A stretch of DNA of 10,287 nucleotides from an uncultured Collinsella sp. (GCA_900545165.1 UQYA01000067.1:1-10287); one strand, 5' to 3'; counted from the stretch's first letter, positions 1 to 5,877 are shown. The notes: a model not told the origin generated them from the letters alone. Made by a program: numbers and translations.

Positions 1-30
1 CGTGGGCTCGGAGATGTGTATAAGAGACAG
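1..30 (+). other. Nextera (Tn5) sequencing adapter remnant
   Basis: Positions 12-30 read AGATGTGTATAAGAGACAG, the 19-bp Tn5 mosaic end used in Nextera libraries. The 11 bases before it (CGTGGGCTCGG) match the adjoining part of the Nextera read-2 tail, so all 30 bases agree with the known adapter. Genuine sequence begins at 31, inside the ftsH reading frame. The block is untrimmed library sequence, not a transposon in the organism, and it marks the left edge as a contig end. Confidence 0.97.
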
Positions 31-545
31 GACTTACCCAGTCCGCCGCCGCCAAAACCGCCGCCGCCAAAGTTCATCGACGGGCCGTCATCGCCCATAG
101 CCTTCTTCATGCGGCGGTTGAGCCACCAACCGATGAGGAAGAAAATCGCCATGGGAAGAATGAGTGTGAGCAGGTAGTAGGTCATCAAACCCGAGTTCTT
201 ATCGGGAACGACCGACTCCAGCGAAGCGCCAGACTCAAGCACGCGATCGGTAAAGCCCGCATCGTTCGGCACACCGGTCGTCTTATAGGCGATGTTCTCG
301 TCCTCGCCCTTCTTGGTGTAATAAATCGAGTAATCGTCCGTGTTGTACTCGACCTTGTCGACACTCTTCTTATCGAGCGCCTTGACAAACGTCGAGTAAT
401 CGGTCTTCGTAATCTGCTGCGTGTGACCGATGTTGGGGAACAGAACGGTCGAGAGCACGAGGTAGACGACGAAGGCGATGAGCACGTAGAGGATCATATT
501 CCGTCTACGCTTGTTGTCATCCATCTCCATCTGCTTGAACTCCAT
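31..545 (-). CDS. ftsH: FtsH, membrane AAA+ zinc metalloprotease (N-terminal part only)
   Basis: FtsH is a membrane-anchored, ATP-driven hexameric protease that degrades misfolded membrane proteins and some short-lived cytosolic proteins. I translated this open frame by hand because it lacks a stop in the window. The 171 codons seen show the family's N-terminal architecture: a basic start (KRRR, 12-15), membrane segment 1 (about 17-36), an extracytoplasmic domain (about 40-118), membrane segment 2 (about 121-142) ending WWLNRRMKK, and a Gly-rich linker (159-170, GGGGFGGGG). The sequence stops just before the AAA+ and HExxH protease domains, at the adapter, so the truncation is an assembly artefact. 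A TAG lies directly upstream of the ATG at 545. That ATG has no obvious Shine-Dalgarno, whereas the ATG at 530 (Met6) has GGAG nine bases upstream and may be the true start. Identity is sure; the start is less so. Confidence 0.9.
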
Positions 546-622
546 CTACTGGGGTTGATAATGCTTTCTAGAATACCCAACCCGGACGGCGATAAACCGA
601 CGCCGGGCACGAAAGGACAGAG

Positions 623-870
623 ATGGCATCACTGTAAGTCGGCAAGGTTCAAATCTATACAGGCGACGGCAAGGGCAAGACGACGGCTGCGTTGGGGCGC
701 GAGAGGATGTCGAGGAACTGATTGCGATAAAGCCCGCCACCACGGAGCTCGTGCTCACCGGCCGCGGGCTGCTGCCGTTGGCCGACCTTGCGGACTTAGT
801 CACCGAAATGCGCCCCGTCAAACACTACTTCGACGAAGGCTTCCTGGCCCGCCAAGGCATCGAATACTAA
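623..870 (+). pseudogene. cobO: Decayed cob(I)alamin/corrinoid adenosyltransferase (CobO/BtuR family)
   Basis: Intact CobO/BtuR proteins adenosylate corrinoids using ATP and are usually about 170-200 residues. Here an ATG at 623 has a good Shine-Dalgarno (AAAGGA, 612-617) but meets TAA after four codons (635-637). The same frame then reads GKVQIYTGDGKGKTTAALG, which is the N-terminal strand and P-loop of the family. Near 695-705 the sequence jumps to another frame that runs to TAA at 868-870. It encodes VEELIAIKPATTELVLTGRG, then LADLVTEMRPVKHYFDEGF and a terminal GIEY, matching the family's C-terminal third. The middle, roughly 100 residues including the conserved acidic LLDE-type motif, is missing. 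The early stop plus a frame-changing internal deletion make a functional enzyme very unlikely. The surviving motifs and ribosome site suggest fairly recent loss. A deletion made by assembly is possible but would not explain the early stop. Confidence 0.9.
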
Positions 871-871
871 T

Positions 872-954
872 TGATCCGAAGGGGGCGGAGGAAAACGGAT
901 CATCGACATCACGACGGAGAGCAATGATCCGTTCTCCTCCGCCCCAAGGGATCA
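872..954. repeat. Long imperfect palindrome (possible bidirectional terminator or repeat element)
   Basis: Arms 872-903 and 924-954 pair across a 20-base loop. From the loop outward, 882-903 pairs with 924-945 over 22 positions with a single A/C mismatch (893/934). A small internal loop follows, then six more pairs (872-877 with 949-954, TGATCC/GGATCA). The element fills nearly the whole gap between the cobO remnant stop (870) and the MATE stop (955), so it could end transcription from both sides. Neither outer flank carries a clear T-run, so it is not a textbook intrinsic terminator. Its length and the TGATCC/GGATCA ends also fit a dispersed palindromic repeat. Confidence 0.8.
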
Positions 955-2304
955 TTAGGCAGTGGCGCGGCCTAGCCAGTTGCCACTGTGGTGGTAGATG
1001 GTGAACATCGTGGCCGTGATGAGCCAGGTTACGGGGTAAACCAACAGCAGGTGCTCAAGAGACGGATCGAACGGCATAATCGCAAACACCCAGATCACCC
1101 TCAAGACAACGGTGCCAAAGATGGTGAGCATCATAGGCTGCAAGCTCACGCCAGCGCCGCGAATGGAGCCCGACGCGTTCTCGATAATCGAGAAAATCGC
1201 ATAGAACGGCGCGATGAAATGAAGAATCGTCGTGGTGTACGCCGAAATCGAAGCATCGTCGACAAACAAACGCGACAGAGGACCCGAGAACACCAGGAGC
1301 ACGGCAGACAGGCCGCCAATGAGCATAAAGGACAGCACGAGCGACGTATGGTAACCCTTGCGCATGCGCTCGTAGTTGCGCGCGCCAAAGTTCTGTGCCG
1401 AGAACGTGGTGATCGACACACCAAGCGCCTCGGTAACCATCCAGACAATGCCATCCAGGCGGCCCGAAAGACCCCACGCCGTGGTGACATCGGCACCAAA
1501 CGAGTTGACCGACACCTGAATCAAAACGTTGGAAATCGAATACGCAGCAGACTGAAAGCCAAGCGGCAGACCGCATGAGATCATGCTCTTACAAATGCCC
1601 GGATCGATGCCGAGCTTAGACAGCGAAAGACGCCATGCACCCGGAGCGTGCATCATACGAATCACAATCATCGTGGCGTTGGAGCAAATGGTCAGCGCCA
1701 CCGCGATGCCGCAGCCCAGAGCCTCCATATGAAGCACGGCAACGAAGATGACATCCAGCACCGCATTAACAAGGCAGCCGGAAGCGATGATCACAGCAGG
1801 CCCGCGCGTGTCGCCCACGGCGCGCAGCAATGCCGTTCCCATATTGAGCAGCAGTGCCGCAACCATCGCGGCAAAATAACAGCGAGCATAGGCCACGCCC
1901 TCGGCCAATAGTTCATGCGGCGTGTTCATAAGCACCAGCATGGGCTCAACGAACACTATGCCAAGAATCGAGAAAACGATACCGCCCACCAGCGCGAGCG
2001 TCATGGCTGTATGGACCGAACGACCCAGTCGCTCATCATCGTGCTGGCCAAAATACTGACCGGTAATGACCGCGCAGCCGGCGCCGACGCCAACGCAAAA
2101 GCCAATGCAGAGCTCGGTGAGCACCATCGTGGCTTGAATGCCACCCAGCGCGAGCTTGCCGCCAAACTGGCCAACGATATACGTACCGATAAGCGTGTAG
2201 GCCTGCTGAAAAAACGAACTAAAAAAGATGGGAACGCACAGCGACAGCAGCTGTTGCCAAATGACACCCTGCGTTACATCGATAGCCGTAGATTTCTTAG
2301 CCAC
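955..2304 (-). CDS. MATE-family multidrug/cation antiporter
   Basis: MATE proteins export drugs or metabolites across the cytoplasmic membrane in exchange for Na+ or H+. The 449-residue product has the usual length and about 12 hydrophobic segments in two similar halves. The N-terminal motif (VPIFFSSFFQQAYTLIGTYIVG, about 24-45) and the second-half motif SAQNFGARNY are typical. TALLRAVGDTRGP and its second-half counterpart GSIRGAGVSLQP also fit. I chose the GTG at 2304 because GGAGG lies four bases upstream; a TTG at 2337 in the same frame has no ribosome site. The acidic residue that most relatives carry in helix 1 (usually YNLVDT) is Gly40 here (YTLIGT), which may alter ion coupling. It lies 125 bp downstream of the RNA methyltransferase and is probably transcribed separately. 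The substrate cannot be told from sequence. Confidence 0.93.
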   Translation of the reverse strand: MAKKSTAIDVTQGVIWQQLLSLCVPIFFSSFFQQAYTLIGTYIVGQFGGKLALGGIQATMVLTELCIGFCVGVGAGCAVITGQYFGQHDDERLGRSVHTAMTLALVGGIVFSILGIVFVEPMLVLMNTPHELLAEGVAYARCYFAAMVAALLLNMGTALLRAVGDTRGPAVIIASGCLVNAVLDVIFVAVLHMEALGCGIAVALTICSNATMIVIRMMHAPGAWRLSLSKLGIDPGICKSMISCGLPLGFQSAAYSISNVLIQVSVNSFGADVTTAWGLSGRLDGIVWMVTEALGVSITTFSAQNFGARNYERMRKGYHTSLVLSFMLIGGLSAVLLVFSGPLSRLFVDDASISAYTTTILHFIAPFYAIFSIIENASGSIRGAGVSLQPMMLTIFGTVVLRVIWVFAIMPFDPSLEHLLLVYPVTWLITATMFTIYHHSGNWLGRATA

Positions 2305-2353
2305 ACGCCCTCCCCGCCAGCGTACGTCAACCGACAAAACAGTAATTAAAGAC

Positions 2354-2373
2354 CTAAGCTAATAGCAGCTTAG
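2354..2373 (-). terminator. Weak hairpin terminator candidate after the RNA methyltransferase gene
   Basis: CTAAGCT (2354-2360) and AGCTTAG (2367-2373) form a 7-bp stem with a 6-base loop. On the minus strand it is followed by GTCTTTAATTACTGTTTTG, a T-rich but interrupted tail. It lies between the methyltransferase stop (2430) and the MATE start (2304), where termination would be expected. The stem is short and AT-rich, so the call is tentative. The neighbouring CGACGTCG (2381-2388) is a perfect 8-base palindrome of unknown meaning. Confidence 0.4.
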
Positions 2374-2429
2374 CACCGACCGACGTCGACCGAAACACCC
2401 CGAGTCAGAGCCCGGTGCAAACTATCTGC

Positions 2430-3344
2430 CTAGTGATACAGCCCCGGCTGGTAGTGATACTCGTTGCTCACGTGCGGGCACAGCTGCCAAAAGGCGACGG
2501 CACTCGCCGCGGCCACGTTGAGCGAATCGACCCCGTGCGCCATCGGAATACGCACGGCTCGGTCGCAGCCCGCGATAGTCTTGGCGCCCAGGCCGGCACC
2601 CTCGGTGCCCATAAAGATCGCCAGGCGATCAACCTCCTGCAGCGCAGGATCGTCCAGCGAAACGGAGTCGTCCGTCAGTGCCATCGCAGCGCACGAAAAA
2701 CCGGCTTCGTGCAGTTCCGCCAGGCCATCGTGCGGCCACACACGAGCCTCGCTGCCAATACGCGTCCACGGCACCTGAAACACCGTGCCCATGCTCACGC
2801 GGGCCGAGCGACGGTACAGCGGGTCGCAGCACGTCGGACTGACCAAAATACCGTCGACATTGAGCGCGGCGGCCGAGCGGAAAATCGCACCCACGTTCGT
2901 GTGGTCGACAATACCCTCGAGCACGCACACGCGCACCGGGCGCTCCCCCGCCGCCTCAACGACGCCACCCAAGAACTCATCAACCGGAATCTGCCGCGGG
3001 CGACGGAACGCCGCCAGCGCGCCGCGCGTCACGTTAAAGCCCGTCAACTGCTCCATGAGCTCCATGGAGGCAACGAACACAGGAACAGGACCCGCGCCCT
3101 CGCGCACGACTAGGCGCTCAAACAGCGGCATCATCTGGTCGAGCCAGCGTTCGCCCAAAAGAAAGCTCACCGGCTGATATCCGGCACGCACCGCGCGCTC
3201 AATAACCTTGGCACTCTCGGCGATAAAGATGCCCTTTTGCGGCTCTAGCACGCAGCGCAGCTCACGCTCGGTCAGTCGCACGTAGGCATCGAGCCGCTCG
3301 TCCTCGAGCGAATCAATTCGCAGAACCTCAACGGCATCAGTCAT
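2430..3344 (-). CDS. SpoU/TrmH-family RNA 2'-O-ribose methyltransferase
   Basis: This is a SPOUT-superfamily enzyme predicted to transfer methyl from S-adenosylmethionine to a ribose 2'-OH of tRNA or rRNA. The 304-residue protein has an N-terminal SpoU substrate-binding region (about 30-115, FIAESAKVIERAV) and a C-terminal knotted catalytic domain. All three SpoU motifs are present: motif 1 at 146-158 (VDHTNVGAIFRSA, with Asn150 and Arg156), motif 2 at 243-252 (IFMGTEGAGL, Glu248), and motif 3 at 266-281 (IPMAHGVDSLNVAAAS, Ser274 and Asn276). I chose the ATG at 3344 (MTDAVEV) because an AGG-containing site precedes it closely. The ATG at 3377, 33 bases upstream, has no ribosome site and would add an unusual Cys-rich leader (MCCKEGCGQAA). 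The target nucleotide cannot be assigned from sequence. It is separated from folA by 109 bp containing a hairpin. Confidence 0.93.
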   Translation of the reverse strand: MTDAVEVLRIDSLEDERLDAYVRLTERELRCVLEPQKGIFIAESAKVIERAVRAGYQPVSFLLGERWLDQMMPLFERLVVREGAGPVPVFVASMELMEQLTGFNVTRGALAAFRRPRQIPVDEFLGGVVEAAGERPVRVCVLEGIVDHTNVGAIFRSAAALNVDGILVSPTCCDPLYRRSARVSMGTVFQVPWTRIGSEARVWPHDGLAELHEAGFSCAAMALTDDSVSLDDPALQEVDRLAIFMGTEGAGLGAKTIAGCDRAVRIPMAHGVDSLNVAAASAVAFWQLCPHVSNEYHYQPGLYH

Positions 3345-3390
3345 AGCAGCCTGCCCGCACCCTTCTTTACAGCACATCTATACCAAACGA

Positions 3391-3409
3391 GGCGACGCTA
3401 AGCGCCGCC
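3391..3409 (-). terminator. Hairpin downstream of folA
   Basis: GGCGACGC (3391-3398) pairs with GCGCCGCC (3402-3409), eight pairs including one G-T, across a 3-base loop. Read on the minus strand it follows the folA stop (3454) and is trailed by TCGTTTGG, which is only mildly T-rich. It probably ends the thyA-folA transcript. It also falls in the 5' leader of the RNA methyltransferase gene (start 3344), so a leader structure is an alternative. Confidence 0.45.
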
Positions 3410-3453
3410 CCATACATTCAATCAACCCGATAATACCGTTCACGCCAGGCGAT

Positions 3454-3972
3454 TTACGCCTCAACGCGACGATACGTCACGAACTCATAATCGACACCCT
3501 CGTCGCCCTCGTCCGAGGCAATCGTGGCAACACCGCCACGCCACGCAATCTCCCACGCGGGATCGGCGTCCAAATCGGGAAAGTACGTGTCCACGGGATG
3601 GACGCAGCGGTTATGCGTGACCTCGGCCTCGGCGCAATACGGCAAAAACTGCCGATACACCTCGCCGCCACCGATCACCCAGGCAACGGGCTCATCGGCA
3701 ACCGCGGCGAGCGCCTCGTCGATGCTATGCACCACGTCGACGCCCTCGACAGCAAAATCCTCGTCGCGGGTAAGCACGATATTGCGACGGTTCTTGAGTG
3801 GACGCCCACCGGGAAAACTCAGCAGCGTCTTGCGCCCCATGATGACCGGGCAGCCCTTGGTGCAGGCCACAAAATGGCGCATGTCGGCGCGATTGGACAC
3901 CACCATGTCGCCCTCGCACCCAATGCCCCAATCGTCACACACGGCAACGATAGCAGATAGCTTACACGACAT
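3454..3972 (-). CDS. folA: Dihydrofolate reductase
   Basis: FolA reduces dihydrofolate to tetrahydrofolate with NADPH and is the target of trimethoprim. The 172-residue product spans a complete DHFR domain: SAIVAVCDDWGIG at the N terminus, then the catalytic acid Asp30 in SNRADMRHF, CPVIMGRKT (41-49), PLKNRRNIVLTR (58-69) and VIGGGEVYRQFLPY (99-112). The position matching Trp22 of the E. coli enzyme is Val (DMVVSN); many low-Trp DHFRs of Gram-positive bacteria also lack it. I chose the ATG at 3972 because AGGTGG precedes it. The GTG at 3981 directly abuts the thyA stop and leaves no room for a ribosome site. It begins 9 bp after thyA ends and is almost certainly co-transcribed, so that it recycles the dihydrofolate made by ThyA. 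Confidence 0.96.
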   Translation of the reverse strand: MSCKLSAIVAVCDDWGIGCEGDMVVSNRADMRHFVACTKGCPVIMGRKTLLSFPGGRPLKNRRNIVLTRDEDFAVEGVDVVHSIDEALAAVADEPVAWVIGGGEVYRQFLPYCAEAEVTHNRCVHPVDTYFPDLDADPAWEIAWRGGVATIASDEGDEGVDYEFVTYRRVEA

Positions 3973-3981
3973 GAGCACCAC

Positions 3982-4830
3982 CTACACCGCAATGGGAATG
4001 TTCTTGACCTGCGGACCGTGCTCGTAGCCCTCCACAATCAGGTCGTCGGTCGTAAACGCATAGAAATCGTGCACGTCGGGGTTAAGCGTTACCTTAGGCG
4101 CCGCAAACTGCGGACGCTCGATAAGTTCGCGGACAATATCGACATGACGGTCGTAGATATGGGCGTCGGCGATCACATGCAGCAGCTCGCCGGGAATCAT
4201 ATCGATCGACTGCGCAACCATCATCAGCAAGATGGCGTACTGGCACACATTCCAGTTGTTTGCGGCCAAAATGTCCTGGCTGCGCTGGTTGAGAATCATG
4301 TTGAGCGTCGGCTTGTCGTCCTGCGGGCGCTGCGTGACGTTATAGGTCACGCTGTACGCGCACGGATACAGGTGCATCTCGGACAGGTCGCTAAACACAT
4401 ACGTGTTGGTCATGATGCGGCGACTGTACGGTGTGTGCTTAAGATCGTACAGCACTCGGTCCATCTGGTCGAAATCGCCCTCGGCATAATGGCTCTTCTG
4501 CCCAATCTGGTACCCGTAGGCCTTGCCGATGGAGCCGGTCTCGTCGGCCCACTCATCCCAGATATGACTGTTGAGATCATGCACGTTATTGGACTTCTTT
4601 TGATAGATCCACAGGATCTCGTCCATGGCGGACTTGAGCGCCGTGCGACGCAGGGTAAGCGCGGGGAACTCCTCGCGCAGGTCGTAGCGCGCCGTGACGC
4701 CAAAGTTTTTAATGGTATAGGCAGGGGTGCCGTCCTCCCACACCGGGCGGACCTTTTGGCCCTCGGTGGTGGTGCCATGGTCCAAGATATCGCGGCACAT
4801 GGTTACAAACTGTTGATCAGCTTTGCTCAT
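3982..4830 (-). CDS. thyA: Thymidylate synthase (ThyA)
   Basis: ThyA converts dUMP and methylene-tetrahydrofolate to dTMP and dihydrofolate in the cytosol. The 282-residue protein is full length. Visible landmarks are the double arginine RR (137-138), the nucleophile Cys157 in LYPCAYSVTYNV, the phosphate-binding NQRSQD (Arg183), NVCQY around Asn194, and ADAHIYDRH (Asp222, Tyr226). The Cys motif differs from the classical LPPCH of the E. coli type. It resembles the divergent ThyA branch seen in Bacillus subtilis (PCxY), which is a family comparison from memory. The ATG at 4830 has AGGAGGG (4834-4840) just upstream. Longer in-frame extensions to 5145 run into the divergent gene and are not credible. 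It heads the thyA-folA unit and is divergent from the DUF134-NifX gene. Confidence 0.96.
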   Translation of the reverse strand: MSKADQQFVTMCRDILDHGTTTEGQKVRPVWEDGTPAYTIKNFGVTARYDLREEFPALTLRRTALKSAMDEILWIYQKKSNNVHDLNSHIWDEWADETGSIGKAYGYQIGQKSHYAEGDFDQMDRVLYDLKHTPYSRRIMTNTYVFSDLSEMHLYPCAYSVTYNVTQRPQDDKPTLNMILNQRSQDILAANNWNVCQYAILLMMVAQSIDMIPGELLHVIADAHIYDRHVDIVRELIERPQFAAPKVTLNPDVHDFYAFTTDDLIVEGYEHGPQVKNIPIAV

Positions 4831-4864
4831 TGACCCTCCTGTCAGTCGTCTACAAGCGAGATTC

Positions 4865-4870
4865 ATTGTA
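4865..4870 (-). promoter_or_regulatory. Probable -10 element of the thyA-folA promoter
   Basis: The minus strand reads TACAAT here, a good sigma-70-type -10. The implied start near 4858 gives a leader of about 27 bases before the ATG at 4830. The -35 position (about 4888-4893) reads TGTGGG, a poor match, so the promoter may be weak or may depend on an activator. Confidence 0.5.
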
Positions 4871-4916
4871 GCCCAGGCGCACGCGGCCCCACAGCCCAAA
4901 CATAAGCCCTCATTTT

Positions 4917-4930
4917 CTGACATATGCCAG
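4917..4930. promoter_or_regulatory. Upstream operator-like palindrome (copy 1)
   Basis: CTGACATATGCCAG is an imperfect palindrome centred on CATATG. It matches the second copy at 4970-4983 (TTGACATATGTCAG) at 12 of 14 positions. Centre-to-centre spacing is 53 bp, close to five helical turns, so both sites face the same side of the DNA. It lies between thyA and the DUF134-NifX gene, upstream of both promoters. The regulator is not known; the DUF134 helix-turn-helix protein next to it is a natural candidate. Confidence 0.6.
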
Positions 4931-4937
4931 AAATTCC

Positions 4938-4965
4938 TTGCGCAAATCCGCACGTTCGCTATTCT
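4938..4965 (+). promoter_or_regulatory. Probable promoter of the DUF134-NifX gene
   Basis: TTGCGC (4938-4943) and TATTCT (4960-4965) are separated by 16 bases and resemble sigma-70 -35 and -10 boxes. The predicted start near 4972 lies inside the second palindrome (4970-4983) and gives a leader of about 25 bases before the ATG at 4997. A repressor bound at that palindrome would block initiation. The alternative -35, TTGACA at 4970-4975, would place its -10 on the start codon and is not favoured. Confidence 0.5.
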
Positions 4966-4969
4966 ATTG

Positions 4970-4983
4970 TTGACATATGTCAG
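4970..4983. promoter_or_regulatory. Downstream operator-like palindrome (copy 2)
   Basis: The core TGACATATGTCA (4971-4982) is a perfect 12-base palindrome. It overlaps the predicted transcription start of the DUF134-NifX gene and ends just before its Shine-Dalgarno (GGAGAG, 4988-4993), the classic position for a repressor. It is the better copy of the pair with 4917-4930. Confidence 0.65.
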
Positions 4984-4996
4984 ATTTGGAGAGTGT

Positions 4997-5761
4997 ATGG
5001 CTGGAAGACGCGAAAAACTGCGCCGCGTTGGGATCATCCCCGAATATCGCGGCTTTACCCCCGATGGCCTTGCCAGCGGAGACGCTATCGATATGACGGT
5101 CGATGAGCTCGAAGTGCTGCGCCTGTGCGATCTGGAGGGCCTCAATCAGGAGGCCGTCGCCCTGCACATGGGTATCGCCCGCGCCACGGTGGCGGCAATC
5201 AGCAGTCGCGCGCATCGCAAGGTGGCAAACGCGCTGGTCAATGGACGGGCGATCGTCATCGAAGGCGGCAACATCGCGTACTCCCCCATCACCACGACGA
5301 CGGCCGCATGGCCAGCAAAGGAGGTCGGCACCATGAGGGTGGCAACAACGTACGACAACGGCAACATCTTTATGCACTTTGGCCGCAGCGAGCAGTTCAA
5401 GATCTACGACATCCAGGATGGCAAGGTGCTCAACGAGCAGGTCGTAGGCACCGGTGGCACCGGCCACGGCGCCTTGGCGGGCCTGCTTGCCAACGGTGGC
5501 GTTGACACGCTCATTTGCGGCGGTATCGGCGGCGGCGCTATCAACGCGCTTGCCCAAGCCGGCATCACGGTCTATGCGGGCGCCCAGGGCAGCTGCGATG
5601 CCTGCGTCGAGGCCCTCATTGCCGGCACGCTCGCACAGAACGGCGAGGCCACCTGCGACTGCCATGGACATGATCACGAGCACATCCACGAGCATGGCGA
5701 GTCCTGCGGCTGCCACGGTCACCACGACCATGACGGGCACGAAGGCTGCGGCTGCCACTAG
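4997..5761 (+). CDS. DUF134 (UPF0251) HTH - NifX/NifB-type dinitrogenase cofactor domain fusion with His/Cys tail
   Basis: The 254-residue product has three parts. Residues 1-92 are a DUF134/UPF0251 domain (GRREKLRRVG, MTVDELEVLRLCDLEGLNQE, GIARATVAAISSRAHRKVAN, ALVNGRAIVIEGG) containing a sigma-factor-like helix-turn-helix. Residues 113-216 are a dinitrogenase iron-molybdenum-cofactor (NifX/NifB C-terminal) fold (MRVATTYDNGNIFMHFGRSE, LICGGIGGGAINAL, GITVYAG). Residues 217-254 hold 12 His and 6 Cys, with three C-x-C-H motifs. In other genomes the first two domains are often separate neighbouring genes. The ATG at 4997 has GGAGAG just upstream; an in-frame extension to 4823 overlaps thyA and is rejected. 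I infer a metal- or FeS-responsive DNA-binding protein that may act on the flanking palindromes. The ligand and targets are unknown, and no nif genes are visible here. Confidence 0.9.
   Translation: MAGRREKLRRVGIIPEYRGFTPDGLASGDAIDMTVDELEVLRLCDLEGLNQEAVALHMGIARATVAAISSRAHRKVANALVNGRAIVIEGGNIAYSPITTTTAAWPAKEVGTMRVATTYDNGNIFMHFGRSEQFKIYDIQDGKVLNEQVVGTGGTGHGALAGLLANGGVDTLICGGIGGGAINALAQAGITVYAGAQGSCDACVEALIAGTLAQNGEATCDCHGHDHEHIHEHGESCGCHGHHDHDGHEGCGCH
5317..5335 (+). promoter_or_regulatory. Internal Shine-Dalgarno and in-frame ATG (second start inside the fusion gene)
   Basis: AAAGGAGGT (5317-5325) is an essentially perfect anti-Shine-Dalgarno match, seven bases before an in-frame ATG (5333-5335, Met113). 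That ATG is exactly the first residue expected for a free-standing NifX-type protein (MRVATTYDNG). It is stronger than the ribosome site of the full gene. Initiation here would give a 142-residue protein with the cofactor domain and His/Cys tail but no DNA-binding domain. Confidence 0.7.
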
Positions 5762-5817
5762 CGGCAAGCACCTCGTCGAGAACGCGCTTCCACGCGTGCG
5801 ACAACCAGCGAACAAAC

Positions 5818-5857
5818 GGCGAAGGCCGTCTGGAATACCATCCAGGCGGCCTTCGCC
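5818..5857. terminator. Strong bidirectional terminator hairpin
   Basis: Arms 5818-5834 and 5841-5857 form 17 pairs (one G-T wobble) around the 6-base loop ATACCA. The hairpin sits between the convergent stops of the DUF134-NifX gene (5761) and ffh (5878), where a shared terminator is expected. T-runs are weak on both sides: GTTTGTT follows on the minus strand and ATACACG on the plus strand. The stem is strong, but intrinsic termination is only probable. Confidence 0.75.
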
Positions 5858-5877
5858 ATACACGACTCAACTAGTCG

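Noticed and set aside
1..30. Tn5-like transposon end as evidence of a mobile element
   Set aside because: The bases adjoining the mosaic end match the synthetic Nextera tail, not IS50/Tn5, and no transposase gene is present.
581..607. GC-rich inverted repeat (CCCGG / CCGGG) upstream of the cobO remnant, considered as a riboswitch
   Set aside because: The stem is only about five pairs, and the 77-bp gap is far too short for a cobalamin riboswitch. No B12-box-like sequence was seen.
423..1004. Plus-strand 193-codon open frame covering the ftsH/cobO junction
   Set aside because: Its first part is antisense to ftsH, and its remainder runs through the cobO remnant in a frame that lacks the CobO motifs, then through the palindrome. 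No family resemblance is visible.
4964..5863. Minus-strand 299-codon open frame opposite the DUF134-NifX gene
   Set aside because: It covers the terminator hairpin, the operator region and a well-supported coding gene on the other strand. It has no domain of its own.
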